From the NCBI GenBank assembly GCA_008015325.1, contig SSFI01000070.1:16263-80262 (forward strand): DNA of 64,000 nucleotides, in the 5' to 3' direction. Both the position numbers and the translations under genes were made by a program. The notes under the pieces were generated by a model. The model ran no database searches. It was not told the origin of the DNA and was given only the letters and a program-made list of their open reading frames with translations. Below are positions 44,245 to 52,201 of this stretch, piece by piece. Source of the stretch: Rheinheimera sp. (GTDB lineage Bacteria; Pseudomonadota; Gammaproteobacteria; Enterobacterales; Alteromonadaceae). Positions within the stretch are counted from its first letter, which is position 1. Every line of letters starts with the position of its first letter.

Positions 44245-44947
44245 GCTTTCGTTACGCCGGGCTTTATATGAAGACCCACGCAGTGTCAGCGCTGAAGCGT
44301 TACAGGACGAGCCGCAGCTGCAACAGCTGCAGCAGGAACTACAGGCACTTGATGACAGCTTGCGCCAGCAATTAGCCATTGAAGTGCCACCACAACTGGT
44401 TGAGCGGGCCCTGTTAAATCAGCGCATGTTGCCAATGCAAAAGCGCTGGTATCAACGGCCTTTACCTTATGCAACCGCGGCTGCACTGCTCGTCACTGTG
44501 TTGTACTGGCAACAGCCGCTGCAAAACAGGCCGGCCGACCTCGGTCAACATGCGCTGTCCCATGTCTATCACGAGATGGCGGCGCTGCGTGCAGAAGCGT
44601 TGTTAAGCCCGGCCGATATTAGCCCGATGTTCAGTCAGCTCGGCATCCACGCCGATTTCCCGGTGCCGGTCCGATATGCCCGCTTCTGTGACTTTGACGG
44701 TGTCCGCTCATTGCATCTGGTGTTGGACGTCGATGGCGAGGCTGTGACTTTATTTGTCGTGCCAGATACAGGTCAGCCCGGCCTCATCGAACCAGGACAG
44801 CTTAAACCTGCGCAGTTCGCCGATGCGCGTTTTTTTGGTCAGTCGGTAACGAAGTTGCAACACCGCCTGGTGCTGGTCGCGGAGCAACCACAACTGCTGG
44901 CCACGACCAGTGCCATGCTGGAAAAGTCACTTCATTTTAACATTTAA
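44237..44947 (+). CDS. DUF3379 putative anti-sigma factor
   Basis: A 236-residue protein with a single membrane helix at about residues 75-92 (RPLPYATAAALLVTVLYW). The cytoplasmic N-terminus (MDKLSLRRALYEDPRSVSAE, LQALDDSLRQQLAI) should bind the sigma factor and the C-terminal half is periplasmic (HALSHVYHEMAALRAEAL). This is DUF3379, regularly encoded behind an ECF sigma gene. The ATG at 44237, with AGGAGA upstream, overlaps the sigma gene by 8 bases. No zinc motif is seen, unlike the ChrR-type anti-sigma of this window. Signal unknown. Confidence 0.87.
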   Translation: MDKLSLRRALYEDPRSVSAEALQDEPQLQQLQQELQALDDSLRQQLAIEVPPQLVERALLNQRMLPMQKRWYQRPLPYATAAALLVTVLYWQQPLQNRPADLGQHALSHVYHEMAALRAEALLSPADISPMFSQLGIHADFPVPVRYARFCDFDGVRSLHLVLDVDGEAVTLFVVPDTGQPGLIEPGQLKPAQFADARFFGQSVTKLQHRLVLVAEQPQLLATTSAMLEKSLHFNI

Positions 44948-45103
44948 CTGTCACTGGTAGCAGCCAACCAGCAGTTCACAGAAAACTGCTGGTTCTGTTC
45001 ATGGACTATTGTTAGCATGGCGGCGCCAACAGCTGCGACGCTGCCCCGCTTCGCACACACCGTAACGGCACCATAACAATAAACAACAGGTCGAGGAATT
45101 TCA

Positions 45104-46594
45104 GTGGAAACAGGTACCATCCTTGCACTTGCGATCTATTTCATCGCAATGCTCGCTATCGGACTTTATGCCTACCGGCAGTCCAGCAGTAACTTGTCCG
45201 AATATATGCTTGGCGGACGTAAATTGGGCCCTGGGATCACAGCGTTATCCGCCGGTGCTTCCGATATGAGTGGCTGGCTGTTAATGGGCTTGCCCGGCGC
45301 GCTTTACGCCGCTGGGATCTCACAAATCTGGCTGGCAGTGGGTCTGATTTTAGGCGCATGGGCGAACTATTTGTTCTTAGCCCCCCGCTTTCGCCTTTAT
45401 ACCGAAATCGCGAATGACTCTATTACACTGCCGGATTATTTCGAACACAGATTTGCCGATAAAACCCGCCTGCTGCGGCTGATTTCTGCACTGGTTATCG
45501 TGGTGTTTTTTACGCTCTATACCGCGTCCGGTGTCGTGGCTGGTGGCAAACTGTTTGAAAGTGTGTTCCAGCTGGATTATTTCTACGGTCTGGCACTGAC
45601 CGTCTCAGTGGTGATCGCCTATACCCTGCTCGGTGGTTTTCTGGCGGTCAGCATGACCGACTTTGTGCAGGGCATTATTATGTTTCTGGCGCTGGTGATA
45701 GTGCCTTTGGTCGCTTTAAATGTGGTTGGTGATTTTGGTACCACTTTAGCTATCGTGGAATCGCTTAATCCAAACCATTTGGACCTGTTTACCGGTACCA
45801 GCGCCTTGGGCATTGTTTCGCTGCTCGCCTGGGGTTTCGGTTATTTTGGTCAGCCCCATATCATCGTGCGCTTTATGGCGATCCGCTCAGTGAAAGATTT
45901 TCCGGTGGCGCGCCGGGTGGGTATGTCGTGGATGATCATCTCGTTAATGGGCGCAGTGGCCACTGGTTTTGTCGGCATTGCCTATGTACATCAGACTCAG
46001 CAGCCGTTAAAAGACCCTGAAACCATCTTCATCATGCTGTCGCAGGTGCTGTTTCATCCCGTTATCACCGGATTTTTACTGGCCGCGTTATTAGCAGCGG
46101 TGATGAGTACGATTTCCAGTCAGTTGCTGGTGACGTCAAGCGCCTTGACGCAGGATTTCTATAAAACCTTCTTAAATCAGCAAGCTTCTGACAAAACTCA
46201 GGTGCTAGTCGGCCGTTTGTCGGTGTTACTGGTGGCAGTAGTGGCGATTTCCATTGCGCTTGACCGCAGCAGCTCGATTCTGGATTTGGTCGGCAACGCC
46301 TGGGCCGGATTTGGTGCGGCCTTTGGCCCGGTGATCCTGATCAGTCTCTATTGGCGTCGGATGACCACGGCGGGAGCTTTGGCTGGTATGGTCGTCGGTG
46401 CCGGCACCGTCTTGTTCTGGGTGTTCAGCCCGCTGCAAATTCAGGGGCAACAGCTCAATGAATATCTGTACGCCATGGTGCCTGGGGTGTTCTTCGCCGC
46501 CCTGGCAGTCGTCGTGGTCAGCCTGCTGACCAGAATGCCTGATCCTGTTGTCAACCAACATTTTGCCGCGCTGGAACAACAACTCGCCGAATAA
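45104..46594 (+). CDS. putP: sodium/proline symporter PutP
   Basis: A 496-residue member of the sodium:solute symporter family with about 13 helices. It carries GGRKLGPGITALSAGASDMSGWLLMGLPGALY, the sodium-site region with Ser/Thr in the second helix, and AWGFGYFGQPHIIVRFMAIRS, the conserved stretch of PutP. The GTG start has TCGAGGAA upstream. Length equals the E. coli protein (502) closely. It takes up proline for nutrition or osmoprotection. putA is not in the window. A stem-loop lies after the stop. Confidence 0.95.
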   Translation: METGTILALAIYFIAMLAIGLYAYRQSSSNLSEYMLGGRKLGPGITALSAGASDMSGWLLMGLPGALYAAGISQIWLAVGLILGAWANYLFLAPRFRLYTEIANDSITLPDYFEHRFADKTRLLRLISALVIVVFFTLYTASGVVAGGKLFESVFQLDYFYGLALTVSVVIAYTLLGGFLAVSMTDFVQGIIMFLALVIVPLVALNVVGDFGTTLAIVESLNPNHLDLFTGTSALGIVSLLAWGFGYFGQPHIIVRFMAIRSVKDFPVARRVGMSWMIISLMGAVATGFVGIAYVHQTQQPLKDPETIFIMLSQVLFHPVITGFLLAALLAAVMSTISSQLLVTSSALTQDFYKTFLNQQASDKTQVLVGRLSVLLVAVVAISIALDRSSSILDLVGNAWAGFGAAFGPVILISLYWRRMTTAGALAGMVVGAGTVLFWVFSPLQIQGQQLNEYLYAMVPGVFFAALAVVVVSLLTRMPDPVVNQHFAALEQQLAE

Positions 46595-46602
46595 CACCGC
46601 AA

Positions 46603-46627
46603 GTGCTCAGCCGCCGTGGCTGAGCAC
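46603..46627 (+). terminator. stem-loop after putP
   Basis: GTGCTCAGCC and GGCTGAGCAC pair perfectly around five bases, 8 bases after the putP stop. C-rich instead of T-rich sequence follows, so termination is uncertain. Confidence 0.45.
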
Positions 46628-46702
46628 CTTCCCCCCCGACAAAAAGCCACAAATTTTATTAGCCAGCCCTTGTGGTTCTTTGCTACATTGCTCAGGGAGC
46701 AA

Positions 46703-47947
46703 ATGCCGAGGACACAAGCAGTTATGTACTTTTATGCCGCCCGCCAACCTATCCTTGATCGGGAAAAAAACCTGTACGCCTACGAGTTATTATTTCGTGA
46801 CGGCCTGGCCAATGTCTTTCCGGATATTGATGGTGACGAAGCAACGTCGAAGATGATCGCAGGCAGTCAATTCAATTTCGGTCTGGACGATTTCTTGGGT
46901 GACAAGCTAGGTTTTATTAATTTCACCCTGGAAACCCTGCTGAAAAAATTCCCAAGCCTGCTACCGCGGGAACAGGTGGTGGTGGAAATTCTTGAAACTG
47001 TACAGCCCGGCAAAAGGCTGTTGGCCGAAGTACAGCAGCTAAAAGAACAAGGTTATGTGATCGCGTTAGATGACTATATCCACCAGCCGGTCTGGCGCCA
47101 TTTTTACCCTTTTATCGACATCATCAAAATCGACTTTCGCAGCACAGACGCTGACACTATTCAGCAAATTTTACAGGCCGTAACGCCGTTCCCACACATC
47201 AAGTTACTGGCAGAGAAAGTCGAAACTAACGCCGAGTTTCAGCATGCACTGGATTTAGGATTCAGTTATTTTCAGGGCTATTTTTTCTCCAAACCCGAGA
47301 TGCTGCAGAGTAAAGCGCTCTCTCCTGCCCAGATGACTTTGGCAGAATTGTTATATGAAACGTCGAAATCAGAGATGGATTTAGCCCAAATCACCAGTAT
47401 CTTTGAACGCGACGTTCATCTGTCGTATAAACTGCTGCGTTACTCCAACAGTGCAGTGTTTAAACGGCGTTCTGAAATCGAAACCATCAAACAGGCATTA
47501 GTGGTGCTAGGTCAGTTGGAATTGAAAAAGTTCCTGTCGGTGCTGTTCACTGCGCAGGTCTCCAGTGAAAAACCAGCAGAATTGATGCGGCTGGCGATGA
47601 CCAGAGCCAAGTTTGCTGAGGGCATTGCCACCTTGCACCGTCAGACCGATACAGCCAAGGCCTTTTTGACCGGCATGATGTCGTTGATGGATGCGATTCT
47701 GGATGAGCCGATGTCTTCTGTCCTGACTAAATTGCCTTTATCAAAAGATATCAAAGATGCGTTAGTCGGCGAACCGGGTTTATTGACCGAATACTTAGAT
47801 CTGGTCAGATGTTATGAACGGGCAGAATGGCAACAAGCCAACGACGCTATAGCCAAATTAAAACTCGACCCTAAAGTTCTGCCGGACAAATACCATGAAG
47901 CCGTACAGTGGGCAAACGAACAAATGCGCGTCTTGGGTGATGAATAA
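46703..47947 (+). CDS. EAL-like/HDOD signalling protein (YuxH type)
   Basis: A 414-residue protein with an N-terminal EAL-related domain and a C-terminal HDOD domain (about 200-390). The EAL signature is degenerate: AYELLFRDG replaces E-A-L, and the catalytic acidic residues are not conserved as in active enzymes (ALDDYIHQPVW instead of DDFGTG). It should therefore bind or sense rather than cleave c-di-GMP. The HDOD part shows IFERDVHLSYKLLRYSNSAVF and IKQALVVLGQLELKKFL. Starts at 46616, 46703 and 46724 are in frame; 46703 has AGGGAG at the right distance. Confidence 0.88.
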   Translation: MPRTQAVMYFYAARQPILDREKNLYAYELLFRDGLANVFPDIDGDEATSKMIAGSQFNFGLDDFLGDKLGFINFTLETLLKKFPSLLPREQVVVEILETVQPGKRLLAEVQQLKEQGYVIALDDYIHQPVWRHFYPFIDIIKIDFRSTDADTIQQILQAVTPFPHIKLLAEKVETNAEFQHALDLGFSYFQGYFFSKPEMLQSKALSPAQMTLAELLYETSKSEMDLAQITSIFERDVHLSYKLLRYSNSAVFKRRSEIETIKQALVVLGQLELKKFLSVLFTAQVSSEKPAELMRLAMTRAKFAEGIATLHRQTDTAKAFLTGMMSLMDAILDEPMSSVLTKLPLSKDIKDALVGEPGLLTEYLDLVRCYERAEWQQANDAIAKLKLDPKVLPDKYHEAVQWANEQMRVLGDE

Positions 47948-48044
47948 CAACTGACCGCCGTGTTGCAGGTCCACGGCGGTCAATAGTCACAGACCAGGAA
48001 ATTGATGGCCCCCCGACAATCAGTTCCGCCGGACCGTGATTGAG

Positions 48045-48368
48045 CTAACTGAAACTGACATAAGTGGCAATGCGATCTGCCATCTTTTCACCAATTCCTT
48101 TGACTTCCATTAGCTGTTTTTTGTCTTTAATAGGCCCGTTCTGCTTAATATATTCCAAAATGGCCTGCGCTTTTTTCGCGCCAATCCCCGGAATAGCCTC
48201 GAGCTGTTGCAGATCGGCTTTATTCAACGCCAACTTCGCTGCAACAACAGCATTAACAGTTTTTTGGTCGGAATTGATCGGGTTATTCAGTGCTGCACTC
48301 GCTTGCTGAGTGCCGATACAGGCGAGCGTTGCACAAAGTGCAAACCATAATGATTTCATGTTCATCAT
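48045..48368 (-). CDS. ComEA-like helix-hairpin-helix protein
   Basis: A 107-residue exported protein with a signal peptide (MKSLWFALCATLACIGTQQASA) and a C-terminal pair of helix-hairpin-helix motifs: NKADLQQLEAIPGIGAKKAQ and QLMEVKGIGEKMADRIATYV. This is the ComEA/YbaV-like architecture for non-specific DNA binding, used in DNA uptake across the periplasm in competent bacteria. Its presence hints at natural transformation but does not prove it. Two or three ATGs at the start are equivalent (AAGGAAAG precedes them). Confidence 0.88.
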   Translation of the reverse strand: MMNMKSLWFALCATLACIGTQQASAALNNPINSDQKTVNAVVAAKLALNKADLQQLEAIPGIGAKKAQAILEYIKQNGPIKDKKQLMEVKGIGEKMADRIATYVSFS

Positions 48369-48586
48369 GACTTTCCTTGCTGTTCAGAGCATGTTAAAAG
48401 GAGCCGGCAAATTGGTCTTCCGGCGCTATGGGCCAAACGACACAAGTTGTAACGTTTGGTTTATTGAACTTAGCGTCAATTTACTTATTTGCAACTTTTT
48501 ATTTAATTTTAATTCAAATTGTAATTCAGCTAAAGTTAAGCTGGTGGCTATTAAGGTCAGGCCATTATCCTGTCGGAGAATTTCAT

Positions 48587-49087
48587 ATGCGTTATCTGCT
48601 GTTGTTATTACCTTTAATCACCGCCTGCTCTGGCCATTACGGCAAAAAGCAATATGTGATGGCAACTGTCACAAAATCAGAACCCGTATATAAAACCATT
48701 GAAATTCATAAACCTAAACGCGTCTGTGAAGAACGGCAGGTTGTCCAGCGCGAATCGGACTCCGCCACTCCGACTATTGTCGGCGCTATCATCGGCGGTG
48801 CACTCGGCAATGCTATTGGTCACAACAGTTCGAATAAAAAGGTCGGTATGGCAGCAGGTGCAGTCCTCGGCGGTTCTATCGGCCATGATGTTGGCAAGCA
48901 AAATGGCCAGGACGTGGTTCATTTACAGACCGTGTGTTATCAGGCCGGTACTGAAGTTGAATATCAAAGCGTGGTTGATGGCTACCGCGTCACTTACATT
49001 CTGAACAACCGTGAATATACCACGTTGATGGACCGCGATCCCGGCGCGCAAATGCCTGTAGTCGTAGAGCCACCACGTAATCAATAA
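48587..49087 (+). CDS. glycine-zipper lipoprotein
   Basis: A 166-residue protein with a lipobox (MRYLLLLLPLITAC-SGHYGK), so an outer-membrane or periplasmic lipoprotein. The middle carries a glycine-zipper 2TM-type repeat: IVGAIIGGALGNAIGHNSSN and AGAVLGGSIGHDVGKQNG, similar to the 17-kDa antigen and SlyB-type proteins. SlyB is part of the PhoPQ regulon in enterobacteria, and a PhoPQ-like pair follows here, an interesting parallel. The start at 48587 has CGGAGAA upstream; an in-frame longer ORF from 48428 has no good support. Confidence 0.85.
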   Translation: MRYLLLLLPLITACSGHYGKKQYVMATVTKSEPVYKTIEIHKPKRVCEERQVVQRESDSATPTIVGAIIGGALGNAIGHNSSNKKVGMAAGAVLGGSIGHDVGKQNGQDVVHLQTVCYQAGTEVEYQSVVDGYRVTYILNNREYTTLMDRDPGAQMPVVVEPPRNQ

Positions 49088-49168
49088 CTTCTGCAGGATC
49101 AGGCTTTGCGCCTGATCTACACTGCTTTACACTGTGACCACTATTTTTACTGAAGATAAGGATATGCC

Positions 49169-49849
49169 ATGCGCGTGCTGGTTGTTGAAGATGAAACGCT
49201 ACTTGCTGAACAAGTGAAAAACCACCTGATGCAGCAGCAATTTTCAGTAGATTTATCCCATGATGGCTCAGATGGTTTTTTCAAAATCAGTGAGTATCCG
49301 TATGATCTGGCAATCATTGATATTGGCCTGCCTAAGTTGGATGGTCTGTCCCTGATCCGTAAAGCCCGGCAACAGGACATTAAAACACCCGTTATTGTGC
49401 TGACCGCCCGCGGCAGCTGGCAGGAAAAAGTTCAGGGCCTGGACGCGGGTGCCGACGATTATCTGACCAAACCTTTTCATATGGAAGAACTGCTTGCCCG
49501 CTGTAACGCATTGATCCGGCGTGCGGCTGGCCAGCCAGATCCGACCCTGAGCGCAGGACCGATTAGCCTCAACAGCCGGACCCAACAAGTCTGGTGCCAT
49601 GGCGAAGAAGTCCAGTTAACAGCCTATGAATACAAAGTTCTCGAGTATTTCATGCTCAACCCAACCAAAGTGATCTCTAAAACTGAACTGACTGAGCATA
49701 TTTACGATCAGGATTTTGACCTCGACAGTAATGTCATCGAAGTCTTTGTGCTGCGTTTACGCAAAAAACTCGACCCGGACGGCGAGCTCAAACCGATAGA
49801 AACACTCCGGGGCCGTGGTTATCGGTTTAACCTGGCGGTTGGTGCATGA
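49169..49849 (+). CDS. phoP: response regulator, PhoP-like (OmpR family)
   Basis: A 226-residue regulator. The receiver domain starts MRVLVVEDETLLAEQ, has the phospho-acceptor Asp in LAIIDIGLPKLDG (D51) and the Lys in YLTKPFHMEEL. The C-terminal winged helix has LTAYEYKVLEYF and SNVIEVFVLRLRKKLDP with RGRGYRF. Similarity to E. coli PhoP and the PhoQ-like kinase behind it (4-base ATGA overlap) support the name. Expected stimulus for the family: low Mg2+, acid or cationic peptides; not shown here. Confidence 0.87.
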   Translation: MRVLVVEDETLLAEQVKNHLMQQQFSVDLSHDGSDGFFKISEYPYDLAIIDIGLPKLDGLSLIRKARQQDIKTPVIVLTARGSWQEKVQGLDAGADDYLTKPFHMEELLARCNALIRRAAGQPDPTLSAGPISLNSRTQQVWCHGEEVQLTAYEYKVLEYFMLNPTKVISKTELTEHIYDQDFDLDSNVIEVFVLRLRKKLDPDGELKPIETLRGRGYRFNLAVGA

Positions 49850-51165
49850 CCTTATCGCTGAAGCTGCGTCAGGCCATCGTGTGCCTGGTTCTGCTGGTGT
49901 TTATTTTGCCGGCGTCTTTTCTGGCCATTGAACGGGCGTTTTTTGCCCAACTGCTGACCAGCACCGAACAAAAACTGGAAGTGCATCTCTATTCGTTTTT
50001 GTCTGAACTATCCAGCAAAAATGATGTGGTCGAAATCAACAACAGTATTCTCCCTGCAGACTTCCTGCGCACTGACTCCGGCACCAGTGCTTATATTGTG
50101 TCGGAAGATAAACTGATTTGGCAATCCGACTCCTCGCTTAACCAGGCCTTCACTCCGCCGGTGCACGAAATGCTGCCGGGCAAACACGAGTTTGTCGCGC
50201 TGGAGCAGGATGGCAAAACCTATTGGGTGCTGTCGTTTGCTTTGTTGTTTGATATGGGTGATCGCAGCATGCCGCTGACCATCCATATTTTACAGGACGA
50301 CCGCTTGCTGGAAGCGCCGATGCAGAGTTTCCGCCAAACACTGTTGCGCTGGTTTATTGGCATCGGTGTGGTACTGGCCTTCATTATGCTGTTAGCCTAT
50401 TACTGGACGACCCGACCTTTATCGGCACTGGACCATGAGATCCGTCAGGTAGAAAGCGGCCAGCAACAACAGCTGACCGAGCAATATCCGAGCGAACTGC
50501 AAACCATTAAAGAAGATTTGAACTTACTGCTGGATAACCAGAACCGGCAAAAGCAACGTTATCGCCATCACTTGAGTGACCTGGCACATGCGTTGAAAAC
50601 GCCGGTGGCGGTGCTCAAAACATCCGCTATGGCGGAGCAGCCTGAACTGAGGGATCAGATTGACCGCATTACGGCGATGATCGAGCATCAGCTGAAAAGA
50701 GCCAGCAGCTCAGGTCAGGACGTCTGGCAGAAGCAAATTCCGGTCAGCCCCGTGGTTGAACAGCTGAAAAGTGCACTGCAGAAAATCTATCGGGATAAAC
50801 AGATCACTTATCAGCTCGACTGCCCGGCACATGTGATGTTTCGTGGTGATGAAACCGATTTAATGGAAATGCTTGGCAATCTGCTGGATAACGCCAGTAA
50901 AGCTTGCCGGCATCAGGTGCATTTATCAGTGCAGGCCAAACCGCTGCAGTTATGCGTTGAGGATGACGGTCCAGGTGTGCCGGCAGACAAAAAAGCCCAG
51001 TTGCTCAATCGCGGCACCCGACTTGACACTTACACCGACGGTCATGGGGTCGGCCTTTCTATCGTCGATGAATTGACGCAATCTTATCAGGGACGCCTCG
51101 AAATTACCCAAAGTGCATTAGGCGGCGCCTGCTTTACACTCATTTTCCCGCAGCACCAGTATTAA
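49846..51165 (+). CDS. phoQ: sensor histidine kinase, PhoQ-like
   Basis: A 439-residue inner-membrane kinase. Helix 1 (AIVCLVLLVFILPASFLAIE) and helix 2 (LLRWFIGIGVVLAFIMLLAY) enclose a periplasmic domain of about 145 residues. The histidine is in HHLSDLAHALKTPVAVLK, the PhoQ form of the H-box, and the ATP lid has GNLLDNASKAC, VEDDGPGVP and GHGVGLSIV. The periplasmic domain has fewer clustered acidic residues than E. coli PhoQ, so ligand sensing may differ. It is coupled to the regulator gene. Confidence 0.88.
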   Translation: MTLSLKLRQAIVCLVLLVFILPASFLAIERAFFAQLLTSTEQKLEVHLYSFLSELSSKNDVVEINNSILPADFLRTDSGTSAYIVSEDKLIWQSDSSLNQAFTPPVHEMLPGKHEFVALEQDGKTYWVLSFALLFDMGDRSMPLTIHILQDDRLLEAPMQSFRQTLLRWFIGIGVVLAFIMLLAYYWTTRPLSALDHEIRQVESGQQQQLTEQYPSELQTIKEDLNLLLDNQNRQKQRYRHHLSDLAHALKTPVAVLKTSAMAEQPELRDQIDRITAMIEHQLKRASSSGQDVWQKQIPVSPVVEQLKSALQKIYRDKQITYQLDCPAHVMFRGDETDLMEMLGNLLDNASKACRHQVHLSVQAKPLQLCVEDDGPGVPADKKAQLLNRGTRLDTYTDGHGVGLSIVDELTQSYQGRLEITQSALGGACFTLIFPQHQY

Positions 51166-51300
51166 CAGCCCTTGTTCCTGCTCTTTCAATCTGCACTAGC
51201 ACTGGGCACTTGGTGCCCGGTCCACACACTGCTAATCTGTTGATCTGTCTGATACCTTTGGCCGTAGCCTGCAGCTACAGCTTTTGTGCGGGAGATAAAC

Positions 51301-52194
51301 ATGCGGATTCTGCTCACCGGTGCCACCGGCCTGATTGGCAGCGCTTTATGTCAGCGCTGGCAACATCAGCATCAGCTGATTGGGCTGAGTCGGGATATTA
51401 CCAAGGCGCAGCGGCACTCTGCGCCGACGCTGCGCTGGGTAGACGATATCAAAGACGTCGATTTTAACCAGCTGGATGTCGTGGTGAATCTCGCCGGCGA
51501 GCCTATCGCCGCGAAACGCTGGACTGCCGCGCAAAAACAGCGGATTTGTCAAAGCCGCTGGCAGCTGACCGAACAGATCGCCGGCGCTATCCTGCAGGCC
51601 CAAACGCCGCCGCAGCTATTAATTAATGGCTCAGCCATTGGTTTCTACGGCCGCCAGAATCCAGGTTGTATTGACGAAAATTTCAGTGGTTTTTATCCGG
51701 ATTTCAGTCATGACATCTGCGCCCGTTGGGAGAATCTGGCGATGCGGGCGCAAACGGATAAAACCCGTGTCTGCATTTTACGCACTGGTATCGTGCTGTC
51801 GGAACACGGCGGCGCTTTGAGCCGGATGCTGCCAGCGTATCGGCTGGGCCTGGGTGGTAAACTTGGCGATGGCCAGCAATATATGTCTTGGGTCCATCTG
51901 GAAGACATGCTGGGGATCATCGATTTTGTACTGCAACATACTGAATGTCAGGGCATTTATAATGCTACAGCACCTATGGCCGTCACCAACCAGCAGTTCA
52001 GTAAGTTGCTGGCTGAACGACTGGGCAGACCCGAACTGCTGCCGTTACCGGCCTTCGCGTTGCGCCTGTTGTTTGGCGAAATGGCCGACCTGCTGTTGTT
52101 TGGCCAGCAGGTCTATCCAAAACGGCTGCTCGATGCTGGCTACAGTTTTCACTATAACCAGCTCAGAGCGGCACTGGCAGCCCTGAAACTGTAG
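51301..52194 (+). CDS. yfcH: TIGR01777-type epimerase, YfcH-like
   Basis: A 297-residue short-chain dehydrogenase-like protein. The NAD(P) loop is MRILLTGATGLIGSALCQRW, then VVVNLAGEPIAAKRWTAAQK, the hallmark of the TIGR01777/SULA-like subfamily, and SAIGFYGRQNPGCIDE. The C-terminal DUF1731 tail (LLFGEMADLLLFGQQVYPKR) is present. It is an extended SDR of unknown substrate. The ATG at 51301 with GGGAG ahead is chosen over the GTG at 51286. Confidence 0.9.
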   Translation: MRILLTGATGLIGSALCQRWQHQHQLIGLSRDITKAQRHSAPTLRWVDDIKDVDFNQLDVVVNLAGEPIAAKRWTAAQKQRICQSRWQLTEQIAGAILQAQTPPQLLINGSAIGFYGRQNPGCIDENFSGFYPDFSHDICARWENLAMRAQTDKTRVCILRTGIVLSEHGGALSRMLPAYRLGLGGKLGDGQQYMSWVHLEDMLGIIDFVLQHTECQGIYNATAPMAVTNQQFSKLLAERLGRPELLPLPAFALRLLFGEMADLLLFGQQVYPKRLLDAGYSFHYNQLRAALAALKL

Positions 52195-52201
52195 CGATGT
52201 T

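Noticed and set aside
47953..47981. Stem GACCGCCGTG / CACGGCGGTC after the HDOD gene as a terminator
   Set aside because: The arms pair perfectly, but no T run follows on either strand. It is left as an unassigned hairpin.
48428..48586. In-frame extension of the glycine-zipper lipoprotein by 53 residues
   Set aside because: It removes the lipobox from the N-terminus and has no good ribosome binding site. The ATG at 48587 has CGGAGAA and starts a clear lipoprotein signal.
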